A stretch of 64,000 bases of DNA. Origin: Bacteroidales bacterium (lineage in GTDB: Bacteria; Bacteroidota; Bacteroidia; Bacteroidales; UBA932). Positions 25,657 through 33,266 of this stretch are shown piece by piece. The notes beneath the pieces were generated by a model that made no database searches, was not told where the DNA came from, and was given only the letters and a program-made list of their open reading frames with translations. The translations under genes and the position numbers were made by a program. Each line of letters opens with the position of its first letter. Position 1 is the stretch's first letter. The stretch lies in assembly GCA_024398105.1 (NCBI GenBank), contig JAKSJP010000005.1:1-64000 (forward strand), in the 5' to 3' direction.

Positions 25657-25691
25657 TATATAAATATCTATTTAATTAAATAAATATTTAA
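25657..25691. repeat. Second 4-bp-register TA array (operator of the RHH gene)
   Basis: Nine consecutive TA steps occur exactly every 4 bp (25657, 25661 and so on to 25689), immediately before the ATG at 25696. This repeats the periodicity of the large array upstream of parA. It could be an operator where the small partition protein controls itself. Confidence 0.65.
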
Positions 25692-25695
25692 GAAT

Positions 25696-26085
25696 ATGCC
25701 AACAGGATTCGAGAAATTCAGTAAGAGAGCACTCCAGGAGGAGCCGATCACCATAGGTAGAAAAGCAGTCGAGGAGAAGGTAGCGGAGACAGCTGCAAAG
25801 CCAGAGCCTGCAAAGGTGGAGCCGACCAGACCACAGGTCGAGAGGCCAGTCGTTGAGAGACCGGTCGTACAGAGAGCCAGCAGGGTAGTGGAGCCTGAGA
25901 CAAAGAGAAGAGGACGTCCTAAGAAGGAGGACCGTGACTCTGAAGGCCTTGCCACAGTTACCATCCAGATGCATCCGGAGGCAAAGGACAAGCTGATGGA
26001 GATGAAGTTCCGCGAGCACAAGAACATGTGGGAACTCGTTGAGGAAGCTCTCGACGATCTTTACTGCAAGTATTACGGCAAGTAA
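25696..26085 (+). CDS. Small centromere-binding protein: AT-hook plus ribbon-helix-helix
   Basis: The protein is 129 aa. Residues 1-70 are charged and probably disordered, with Pro/Val/Glu/Arg repeats (VERPVVERPVVQR). Residues 71-77, RRGRPKK, are a textbook AT-hook that binds the minor groove of AT-rich DNA. Residues of about 85-129 (LATVTIQMHPEAKDKLMEM, then a helix) look like a ribbon-helix-helix dimerisation and DNA-binding domain. Position after a short ParA and overall plan match ParG-like proteins, which contact ParA through a flexible N-terminus. The AT-hook agrees with the AT-only target sites on both sides of parA. It is not a ParB of the Spo0J type. Confidence 0.78.
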   Translation: MPTGFEKFSKRALQEEPITIGRKAVEEKVAETAAKPEPAKVEPTRPQVERPVVERPVVQRASRVVEPETKRRGRPKKEDRDSEGLATVTIQMHPEAKDKLMEMKFREHKNMWELVEEALDDLYCKYYGK

Positions 26086-26162
26086 TAGGGGAGTAATTAA
26101 ACGTATGATAAAAAGTTATGCGTAATTAAACTTCTCCCATCACGATCAGGAAACAGTCAAAA

Positions 26163-26250
26163 GGGGAGAAAAAAAGCGATAATGAAATAACACCGGCAGG
26201 GGAGAGGAAAATCAATGTTTTCCATATCTTCTGCCGGTATTTTTCTCCCC
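26163..26250. repeat. Large nested hairpin or cruciform
   Basis: Three sets of perfect arms are nested: GGGGAGAAAAA (26163-26173) with TTTTTCTCCCC (26240-26250), ACCGGCAG (26192-26199) with CTGCCGGT (26231-26238), and GGAAAA (26206-26211) with TTTTCC (26218-26223). It lies between the partition genes and the initiator gene. It could be a terminator for the partition operon, a regulatory RNA, or an origin cruciform. Confidence 0.6.
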
Positions 26251-26331
26251 AAACAGGACATTCCTGGAGCCTCTGGAAAGTCCCCTGGAGAGGGCATTCT
26301 CAAAATAGACTTGAAAATGAGCATATTATAA

Positions 26332-26904
26332 AAAGGGGAGTTTTACAATTATAAATTCATCGATTTAGTCGGAGTTTTCTCCCCCAAGTACAAAAGGAGA
26401 GAGAAATATTGAAACTTTTTTGGGATTCCATCATTTATTTTCTTCCATTATATTATCTTTGCAGACAGAAATAGGAGTAAAAAACCATGGAATCAGGATC
26501 AGGACGCAATAATTACGTCTCTTTTTCCCGTCAGGCGGCGGGAAGGGGGGCGCGCGCAACGGGGGGATGGGTCCTGCGGAGCGACGCTCATTCGCCGCGT
26601 CCGGCTTCCTGTCTTCACCGCTCCATCCGTCGCGGTGTGTCCTTGTCTTTTCCTTCGTTTCAGCGCTTTTCTGTATTTTTCCGCCTCACTTTCTCTCAAC
26701 ACTTTAATATCTTATTTAATCTTGATAAAGCCTATTTATGTCTTATCAGGATTTTTTCAAGATGTCTCAATGTTGTGTCTGTCAGTTATTTAGATGCGTT
26801 TCAGTTTACTCGTTTGGGGAGTTCTGAAATTAGAAAGGGGAGTTTTACAATGTATGGAGAAGCACAGTTAAGAGAGTTTTTGAATTAAAGGGGAGTTTTG
26901 CAAT
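26332..26904 (+). repeat. Iteron-like 18-bp direct repeats upstream of rep
   Basis: AAAGGGGAGTTTTACAAT occurs at 26332-26349 and 26834-26851, and with one change (G for A) at 26887-26904. The last two are 53 bp apart and end 18 bp before the rep start codon. The core GGGGAG also recurs at 26088, 26163 and 26199. Rep_3 initiators bind such iterons to start replication and repress themselves. The rest of 26086-26922 contains a TATCTTTG box (26454-26461), a GC-rich patch near 26530-26640 unlike its surroundings, and no convincing gene. Confidence 0.6.
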
Positions 26905-26922
26905 TATGCTCCATATATAGTA

Positions 26923-28158
26923 ATGGCAGAGGAAGAACTTAATAACGGCAAGCAGGCTGATATCCAGACGGTGGCGACTACTACGAGGAATGTCGTGGAG
27001 TCATATATATTCGCTACTGGTCATCAGGATGTCAGCATCTATTCCGAGCGTCTTATGATGCAGCTCGTGAAGGCTGCGCAGTGCCAGGTGGCCGGCCTCA
27101 ACTTCAAGGACGGCTCGTCGATCGCGCAGGTGAGCATAGGCAAGCTCGGTGATGCGATGGTCGAGATCGAGGCCCGTGAGCTTCTCAACGGAGACAAGAA
27201 CACCAATTATACTCAGGCGAAGAAATCTGTGCTCGAGCTCATGAACAAGACGATAGCCCATGAGCGTCCTGCCATGAAGAACGGCAAGCCGGTCCTGAAC
27301 GAGAGGGGAGAGCAGGTCTATGAGTTCGAGGCCCACAATCTTGTGAACGACGTCTGGATCAACAAGAAGCCTGGATCCATCATCGTTAATGTGAACAAGA
27401 CGACCTGGGAGGCTATCCTTGACTTCTCGAAGGGCTTCAGGAGATATGACCTGCAGGTGGCGATGAAGTTTTCCAGGACCTGTTCGCTGAGGATGTACAA
27501 GATCATCAGCAACCAGCAGTATCCTATCCAGTTCTCGGTCCAGGAACTCAGGGAGCAGTGGGGACTCACAGACAAGTACGCCAAGACCAAGGACTTCATC
27601 AAGAACACGATCGTCTCTGCGAAGGAGGAGCTCGACAGAGTCTCACCATGGACCTTCGATTACGAGCCCATATATGCCGAGTCGGCTGAGCAGAACAGGG
27701 GAAGGACGGGCCGTAAGAGCATAACGTCCATCAAGTTCTATCCGAAGCATCAGGTCAAGTACGAGAGCACGTCTGCCGTGACGAACATGCTGAGCCCTGT
27801 GGATGTGCTCGGAAAGCCGCTGGTGGACCGTCTCGTGAAGAACCTCGGCTTCTCGATGTCCGAGATCAAGCCTCATGTCGTTGCGTTCAGCACTGCGCAG
27901 AAGTATTTCGACCTCGAGGATTTCCTTGTGGAGATCGGACCGAGCGCGCTGCGCGCGCCTAACCCGAGAGGCTATGTGGTCAATGCGATCAAGAAGCGTC
28001 TCAAGGAGAGATACGGTGTGGTCATAAAGAAGCATGAGATCGTCTCCGAGGGCGCAGCTCCGAAGGCGGCACCGAAGGCGAAGAAGGATCTTGACGCGAT
28101 GAGCGTGTCGGAGATACTTTCGCGAGGTAATATCTCGCAGGAGCCTGATGAACAATAA
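26923..28158 (+). CDS. Rep_3-type plasmid replication initiator
   Basis: This 411-aa protein resembles the initiator family of iteron plasmids (RepE/pi/Rep_3). The second winged-helix region is clearest, near residues 165-270: FSRTCSLRMYKIISN, then FSVQELREQWGLTDKYAKTK, FIKNTIVSAKEELDRVSPW and RKSITSIKFYPK. This follows the S-LY-LL...L-LG...Y--Y-DFK--VI--A--EI pattern of Rep_3. The C-terminal 60 residues are Ala/Lys-rich. Such proteins melt an origin and recruit helicase. Iteron-like repeats precede the gene and a ParA/RHH pair lies upstream, so this is a complete plasmid maintenance cassette. A lipoprotein gene follows 23 bp later. Confidence 0.82.
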   Translation: MAEEELNNGKQADIQTVATTTRNVVESYIFATGHQDVSIYSERLMMQLVKAAQCQVAGLNFKDGSSIAQVSIGKLGDAMVEIEARELLNGDKNTNYTQAKKSVLELMNKTIAHERPAMKNGKPVLNERGEQVYEFEAHNLVNDVWINKKPGSIIVNVNKTTWEAILDFSKGFRRYDLQVAMKFSRTCSLRMYKIISNQQYPIQFSVQELREQWGLTDKYAKTKDFIKNTIVSAKEELDRVSPWTFDYEPIYAESAEQNRGRTGRKSITSIKFYPKHQVKYESTSAVTNMLSPVDVLGKPLVDRLVKNLGFSMSEIKPHVVAFSTAQKYFDLEDFLVEIGPSALRAPNPRGYVVNAIKKRLKERYGVVIKKHEIVSEGAAPKAAPKAKKDLDAMSVSEILSRGNISQEPDEQ

Positions 28159-28181
28159 TTTAGACGGACAAAACATTTAGT

Positions 28182-29117
28182 ATGAAAAGATATCTTTCTA
28201 CGCTTTTTCTGTTGCTGCTGATCTCGTGCGGCATATCATGCAACAAGAAGCCTTACGATCCTGCACAGGATCCTGACAAGAAGAAACCTGCTGTTGAGCA
28301 GCCGTCCGACGGAGGGAACCAGTCTGAAGGTGAAGAGGATCCTTCCGAAGGAGAGGAGACCGGCGATGTCGTTACTGCTCCTCCTGCAAGCCTGACCCAG
28401 TGGCTGAACTACAAGGAGTCTCCGCTGGACCCGTGGTACAAGAAGTACGTGAACTGCGACGGACTTCCGGTGCTTTCGTCAGCTGCTGTCTCTGACGAGG
28501 CGCTCCTGCAGGCCTGCTATATCGCCAGGGAGATGCTCAGGAAGCATCCAGAGGCTCGTGAGGAGATGATAAGGTGCCATTTCCGAATCGGTGTCGTGGG
28601 ATACAAGGAGAACATCACTGACCTGCCTGAGTGCAGCGTGATGCCGATCTGGTGGCCGGACACTGACTGGAACGAGAGAGGCCGCGGCTATGGCGCCACC
28701 CTTGCGCTCCCTGTGATGTCCATAGGCGAGGAGAATCTCATCAAGATCCCGAATTTCCAGGAGCGCTACTGGAGCGAAAGCATCATGGTCCACGAGTTCG
28801 CCCACAATGTTGATTTTGCTATGCGCCGTGTCGACTCCAAGTTCAAGGCTGATCTTGAGGCTGCCTTCCAGAATGCCAAGAAGACAGGTCTTTGGAAAGG
28901 TACATATTCAATGGAGAACAGCGAGGAGTACTTCGCAGAAGCAGCTCAGGCTTGGTATGACACCTGCAGGATGGAGGTTCCGAACTTGAGTGGTACAGGT
29001 ACAATGAAACTGAAGACCCGTGAGCAGCTCAAGGCGTATGACAAGATGCTTTACGACATATGCGCCTACGCCTTCCCGGAAGAGAAGCTAAAGGGCTACC
29101 ATTTCGACTACGAATAG
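28182..29117 (+). CDS. Lipoprotein zinc metallopeptidase (zincin, HEFAH)
   Basis: The protein is 311 aa with an SPII signal (MKRYLSTLFLLLLISCGISC). An acidic Pro/Glu/Ser linker spans about residues 30-65. The catalytic core has the zinc-binding motif H204-E-F-A-H208 in SIMVHEFAHNVDFAM. A later glutamate, probably the third ligand, lies in NSEEYFAEAAQAWYD. This arrangement is found in gluzincin-like families of secreted bacterial peptidases. The substrate is unknown. It starts 23 bp after rep but appears functionally unrelated. A shared bidirectional terminator follows. Confidence 0.72.
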   Translation: MKRYLSTLFLLLLISCGISCNKKPYDPAQDPDKKKPAVEQPSDGGNQSEGEEDPSEGEETGDVVTAPPASLTQWLNYKESPLDPWYKKYVNCDGLPVLSSAAVSDEALLQACYIAREMLRKHPEAREEMIRCHFRIGVVGYKENITDLPECSVMPIWWPDTDWNERGRGYGATLALPVMSIGEENLIKIPNFQERYWSESIMVHEFAHNVDFAMRRVDSKFKADLEAAFQNAKKTGLWKGTYSMENSEEYFAEAAQAWYDTCRMEVPNLSGTGTMKLKTREQLKAYDKMLYDICAYAFPEEKLKGYHFDYE

Positions 29118-29119
29118 CG

Positions 29120-29148
29120 AAAAGGCTGGACATCAGGTCCGGCCTTTT
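29120..29148. terminator. Bidirectional terminator
   Basis: AAAAGGCTGGAC and GTCCGGCCTTTT form a 12-bp stem with one G-T pair and a 5-nt loop, flanked by A and T tracts. It lies between two convergent genes. Confidence 0.8.
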
Positions 29149-29151
29149 CTT

Positions 29152-29904
29152 CTACGGCATCTCGAAGTGCTGGTAGTCCTTGCTGTTGCCCCAGTCTCCG
29201 CCCCAGTTGAAGCCCAGTTCCTTGAACAGGCGGTAGCAGAGGTCGCCGCGGACTATCTTGTATGGGAAGTCGGCGCTGCGGTCGAGGTACCTGCCTGAGC
29301 CGTCGGGCTTGATCAGGACTGTGCTGTCGCGCATGACCTTGTAGTTGGGATTGTAGAGCGGGTTGATGTCGACCGCCTTGCCCATTCCGTGCTTTGAGAT
29401 CAGGCTGGTGCGGCTTATGCGGCGGAAGTTGAAGGCTGACGAGTTGTTGTCGAGCATCGACGCGTCGTCATCGGCGTCGTAGTTGTCCATCAGGCGCATC
29501 TTCTCGATAGGGTAGCACTCGTCGTAAAGCTTCCTCAGCGCCCCCAGTACGCCATCTGCGACCGAGAAATGGAGCACCATCTCGCCCATCACGGCAGTGC
29601 TGTCCGCCGTCCTGTGCAGGCAGGTCAGGTAGCGCAGCGAGTCGCGCGGGACCGTGCAGTCCGCCTTGAAGGTCCTTCCTTCCATCACCGTGAAGACGCT
29701 GTCCGGGATCTCGGACACTGCGAAGAACCTGTCCGCCCCGATCGCATCGATCCACTTGTCCGGAACGGTGTCGCCCGGCATGAACGAAGGTACGGCGACC
29801 GGTTCCGGTACCATGGTACCAGACGGCTGCCGCCTGTGGCAGCCTGTGCCCAGAAGGACCGCCAGGAGGGCCGCTGCCGTCAGGAATGTTCTGCTTCTTT
29901 TCAT
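29152..29904 (-). CDS. M15 family D-Ala-D-Ala carboxypeptidase-like lipoprotein
   Basis: The protein is 250 aa with a lipoprotein signal (MKRSRTFLTAAALLAVLLGT then GC). The C-terminal half carries M15C zinc-peptidase motifs: KHGMGKAVDINPLYNP, with the first His and Asp ligands, and the terminal YQHFEM with the last His. The GGDWGN segment before it is typical of L-Ala-D-Glu/D-Ala peptidases and phage endolysins. It probably trims peptidoglycan peptides from the periplasmic side. Confidence 0.82.
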   Translation of the reverse strand: MKRSRTFLTAAALLAVLLGTGCHRRQPSGTMVPEPVAVPSFMPGDTVPDKWIDAIGADRFFAVSEIPDSVFTVMEGRTFKADCTVPRDSLRYLTCLHRTADSTAVMGEMVLHFSVADGVLGALRKLYDECYPIEKMRLMDNYDADDDASMLDNNSSAFNFRRISRTSLISKHGMGKAVDINPLYNPNYKVMRDSTVLIKPDGSGRYLDRSADFPYKIVRGDLCYRLFKELGFNWGGDWGNSKDYQHFEMP

Positions 29905-29938
29905 ATTCTATGCACTTGGACCGTGTTCGTCACGACTT

Positions 29939-31840
29939 CTAGTCGGAAAGCTTGTTTGCGCGCATCCAGTCGTAGAAGGAGTCGATCCAGTACCCTCCCA
30001 GAGGGTTGTAGAAGCCCGAATTGCCGCCTCCGTAGTAGTTGCCGGTCTGTTTGCCGTTGATGTGGATCTCGGCCTCCTTTCCGGCCTTTCTCCACTCCAT
30101 GAAGAGTGCGAGGCAGCCTGCCGCCACGTTAGGGTGCTCGGCATGGGTCGCGATGTAGAGGAGCGGTGCGTTCTCAGGGACGTCGACGTCCACGAGTGAA
30201 GGTCCGTAGATCGTGCCGATGAATGCAGGCATGTGCGCTGCGTCGGCCTTCATCACGGCTGCGAGCTCGACTCCGCCGCCTGCCGAGAATCCGAGCACTC
30301 CGATCCTTGATGGATTGATGTTCCACTCTGCCGCATGCTGTACGGTCAGCTCGTATGCCCTGTTGGCATCGTCAGCCGCGTTGTCTATGCTCTTGTCGTT
30401 CGGATCCGGAACAGAAGGGTTGGTGTTGGCCTTGTGGAGGATTCCATAGTCCTGGATGCGGCCCTGCGCCCTGTAGAACGGGTTGTCAGGAATAGCAGGT
30501 GCGGACTGGGCAGGGACCTGGCCTGGAGCAGCCTGGCTTGGAGCTGGACGTCTCATTCCGCCTGTGCGGAGGCGGTACTTGACTATCACTGCGGCGATTC
30601 CACGTGCATTGAGGTATTTTGCAACGTCCATGGCCTCTGAATCCCATGTGAGCGACATCAGTCCGCCGCCAGGATAGATGAGAACGGCTGTGCCGTTTGC
30701 CTTGTCCTTGTCAGGAAGGCATACGGTCATGGTCGGATCGTTGACGCCTGTATACTGCACTACCTCGCCGAAGTCGTTCCTGCGGGCTGTCTCCTTGTTC
30801 TCGACAGGAGCCCAGAGGTGGAACTCCTCAGATTTGTCGTAGTTCTTCTGATGTATGGTCCAGCCTTCCTTCTTGAGATATGCAGGGAGCTCTGAGTACC
30901 TGAAGACTTTCTCGTTCTCCTTCTTGCCCTTGAACTGGAGATCAAGCCAGAGCAGGGTAACGTCCGCGAACGAGCCGCCATGGGCCTGTCCATAGGTGCC
31001 GCCGTGGCCGACGTTGAGGTTGCACAGGGCCACAGGGACCTTTGTGATGCGCTGGAAGTCGTCAGCCGCATTGGCGTAGGCTACGTCGCCCTTACCGCCT
31101 ACGATGTAGACGATAGGACCGCCGAGGTCCTGGAGGGCATCCTTGCCGACCATCCATTCCTTGCCGTCGTCAAGGTAGGCCACGCCGCTGTTGAGGACGA
31201 CGGTCGTCCTGATTCTCTGGTCTTGGCTGCTGCCGAGGATGAGTGCCTGACCACCGCCACATGACTGTCCCATCGCAGCGACATTCCTTGTATCTATAGC
31301 ATTGTAAAACTCGCTTTTCTTGTTCTGTGAGAGTCTCTCGATGTGGTTGAGGGCCTTGAGGAAATCCTTCGCATCGGCCACGTTCTGAGCCTCCGCCTTA
31401 CGGAATCCGTCCATCATAGCCTTCCTTGCGTCCTCTGCAGACTGCTGTGGCTGAGGGACTGTCTGTTGTGGCTGAGGGGCTGGCGCCGCCTGCTGAGCAG
31501 GTCTTGGCTGTGGAGGAACCGCTCCGTCGGCGTAGATGCCGTTGGAGATTATGACATATCCGTGGGAGGCGATGTTGGTGAGGAACTCGAAGAAGCCCCT
31601 TGAGTTGCGCGCGCAGCCGCCGTTTCCGAAGAGGATGACAGGGAGGGGACCTTCGACAGCCGAGGCGCTCTTCATGTCGACGGGTTTGAAGACGGAGTAT
31701 CCGTCCATTCCTTCCAGTTCGGTTATCTCTGCCTTGTACGGTCCAGGACCGCCGCCGTCTACCTGCATTCTTTGGATGCTCTTTGCGTTGAGTGAAAGTG
31801 TGGCCAGCAGACAGATGGCCATGAGTGCAGCTCTTTTCAT
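29939..31840 (-). CDS. Secreted protein with two tandem alpha/beta-hydrolase domains
   Basis: The protein is 633 aa with a signal peptide (MKRAALMAICLLATLSLNAK). The first domain (about 30-330) is a cutinase/dienelactone-hydrolase-like esterase with nucleophile S193 in AAMGQSCGGGQ. A Pro/Gln-rich insertion near residues 110-140 interrupts it (PQPRPAQQAAPAPQPQQ). The second domain (about 345-633) is a BD-FAE or esterase/lipase type with LIYPGGG oxyanion loop and S519 in GVLGFSAGGG. Such enzymes usually deacetylate plant polysaccharides. Two different esterase folds in one chain is unusual. A TATATTTG box (31889-31896) lies 48 bp upstream. Confidence 0.8.
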   Translation of the reverse strand: MKRAALMAICLLATLSLNAKSIQRMQVDGGGPGPYKAEITELEGMDGYSVFKPVDMKSASAVEGPLPVILFGNGGCARNSRGFFEFLTNIASHGYVIISNGIYADGAVPPQPRPAQQAAPAPQPQQTVPQPQQSAEDARKAMMDGFRKAEAQNVADAKDFLKALNHIERLSQNKKSEFYNAIDTRNVAAMGQSCGGGQALILGSSQDQRIRTTVVLNSGVAYLDDGKEWMVGKDALQDLGGPIVYIVGGKGDVAYANAADDFQRITKVPVALCNLNVGHGGTYGQAHGGSFADVTLLWLDLQFKGKKENEKVFRYSELPAYLKKEGWTIHQKNYDKSEEFHLWAPVENKETARRNDFGEVVQYTGVNDPTMTVCLPDKDKANGTAVLIYPGGGLMSLTWDSEAMDVAKYLNARGIAAVIVKYRLRTGGMRRPAPSQAAPGQVPAQSAPAIPDNPFYRAQGRIQDYGILHKANTNPSVPDPNDKSIDNAADDANRAYELTVQHAAEWNINPSRIGVLGFSAGGGVELAAVMKADAAHMPAFIGTIYGPSLVDVDVPENAPLLYIATHAEHPNVAAGCLALFMEWRKAGKEAEIHINGKQTGNYYGGGNSGFYNPLGGYWIDSFYDWMRANKLSD

Positions 31841-31888
31841 ATCGGTGGTAATTATGTTTAAAACCAGTAATTTGTGGTCATAGTTTCA

Positions 31889-31916
31889 CAAATATACTTA
31901 TTTGAAGTTATCTTTG
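31889..31916. promoter_or_regulatory. Divergent -7 boxes
   Basis: TATATTTG on the minus strand (31889-31896) serves the double esterase. TATCTTTG on the plus strand (31909-31916) serves the BASS transporter operon, with a leader of about 30 nt. Confidence 0.5.
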
Positions 31917-31952
31917 CAGATGTATTATAGAAGTTATCCCTTATAATTGACA

Positions 31953-32801
31953 ATGAACAGTATCCTTATCGTACTTCCCATCCTCACGGTCCTCATGTTC
32001 GACCTTGGACTTACGCTCAAGCTTTCGGACTTCGTGACCGTGTTCCGCTATCCAAAGGCTATGATTCTCGGACTCAGCGGCCAGCTCCTGCTTCTTCCTC
32101 TCATCGCCCTTGCCTTGGGTACAGTATTCAACCTTCCTCCGCTGTTCTTCATCGGACTGGTCCTTATCGCATGCTGTCCTGGCGGATCGTCAAGCAACGT
32201 TTTCTCTAAGATCGCTGGTGGTGACGTGGCACTGTCCGTATCGCTTACGGCAGTCAGCTCGCTCGTCACTCTCGTGACTCTTCCTATAATCATGAACTAT
32301 ACGACCCTGCGTCTGGGCGAGACGGTCGGCGTCACTCTTCCTGTCGCCAACCTCCTCAAGCAGAATCTTCTCACCATGCTCCTTCCTATCGCCCTCGGCA
32401 TCGCGCTCAGGTACTGGAAGGAGGGCGTGGCCCTGAAGATCGACAAGGTGCTCTCGAAGGTCGCTTTCCCTGCGCTGATGCTCCTGGCTGCGATCTTCTT
32501 CATCCAGAACAAGGGTGCCATCATCGCGAATTTCAAGGTGCTCGGCCTCTCTACAGGCTCGCTCATCATCTCTGCCATCCTCGTGGCAGCCGTGCTCGGC
32601 CGCATTATCAGGCTTGACAACAGACAGCAGCGCACCATCAACATCGAGGTGGGCATGCAGAACGCTGCACAGGCCATCGCAGTGGCGACAAGCCCGTTCG
32701 TGTTCAACAACAGCGAAATCGCGACCCCTGCGATCATCTACGCGCTTCTCATGAACCTCGTGCTGCTCACATACGTGGCACTGATCCCGAAGCAGAAATA
32801 A
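31953..32801 (+). CDS. Bile acid:sodium symporter family (BASS) transporter
   Basis: This 282-aa inner-membrane protein has nine to ten hydrophobic helices. The BASS signature is clear in ACCPGGSSSNVFSKIAGGD. The C-terminal EVGMQNAAQAIAVATS is the second conserved motif, next to the sodium sites. Family members import bile acids, pantoate, pyruvate or other organic anions with Na+. The ATG at 31953 was chosen over a TTG 6 bp upstream. The stop overlaps the next gene by 1 bp, making a three-gene operon with the phosphatase and malQ. Confidence 0.87.
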   Translation: MNSILIVLPILTVLMFDLGLTLKLSDFVTVFRYPKAMILGLSGQLLLLPLIALALGTVFNLPPLFFIGLVLIACCPGGSSSNVFSKIAGGDVALSVSLTAVSSLVTLVTLPIIMNYTTLRLGETVGVTLPVANLLKQNLLTMLLPIALGIALRYWKEGVALKIDKVLSKVAFPALMLLAAIFFIQNKGAIIANFKVLGLSTGSLIISAILVAAVLGRIIRLDNRQQRTINIEVGMQNAAQAIAVATSPFVFNNSEIATPAIIYALLMNLVLLTYVALIPKQK

Positions 32802-33247
32802 TGAAAAGAATACTCTTCATCTGCCACGGCAACATCTGCCGTTCCCCGATGGCGGAGTTCATCCTCAAGGCCCTCGTCAAGGCGCGCGGCCTGGAGGACC
32901 AGTACTATATCGAGTCTGCCGCCGTTTCCACCGAGGAGATAGGCAACACCATGTATCCGCCTGCGAAGCGCTGCCTGACCCAGCACGGGGTCTGGTTCGA
33001 CAAGAACAGGACAGCCCGTCAGGTGACCAGGGCGGACTACGACCGCTTCGACCGTCTTATCGTGATGGACAGCTCCAACCTGCGCTGGCTCATGAGGATC
33101 ATCGGCTCGGATCCGCAGGACAAGGTCCATATGATGATGTCATACACCGGCCGTGGCCGCGACGTCGCGGATCCGTGGTACACAGATGATTTCGAGACTA
33201 CCTTCCAGGACCTTCTCGAGGCCTGCGAGGCGATGCTCGTGCTTTAG
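32801..33247 (+). CDS. Low-molecular-weight protein tyrosine phosphatase
   Basis: This 148-aa protein has the CX5R active site at the N-terminus (FICHGNICRSPMAEF, C8 to R14) and the general-acid Asp in DVADPWYTDDFE near the C-terminus. LMW-PTPs remove phosphate from tyrosine residues of BY-kinases and other proteins in the cytoplasm. There is no tyrosine kinase or capsule gene nearby, so the target is not suggested by context. It is translationally linked to the BASS gene (TAATG). Confidence 0.92.
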   Translation: MKRILFICHGNICRSPMAEFILKALVKARGLEDQYYIESAAVSTEEIGNTMYPPAKRCLTQHGVWFDKNRTARQVTRADYDRFDRLIVMDSSNLRWLMRIIGSDPQDKVHMMMSYTGRGRDVADPWYTDDFETTFQDLLEACEAMLVL

Positions 33248-33266
33248 GCGCATTACACTACCAACC

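Noticed and set aside
26487..26888. 133-codon frame between the partition genes and rep, with a TATCTTTG box and GGAG-like site upstream
   Set aside because: The composition changes abruptly inside the frame, it runs through a GC-rich patch and one iteron copy, and the product has no recognisable fold. I treat the region as regulatory DNA.
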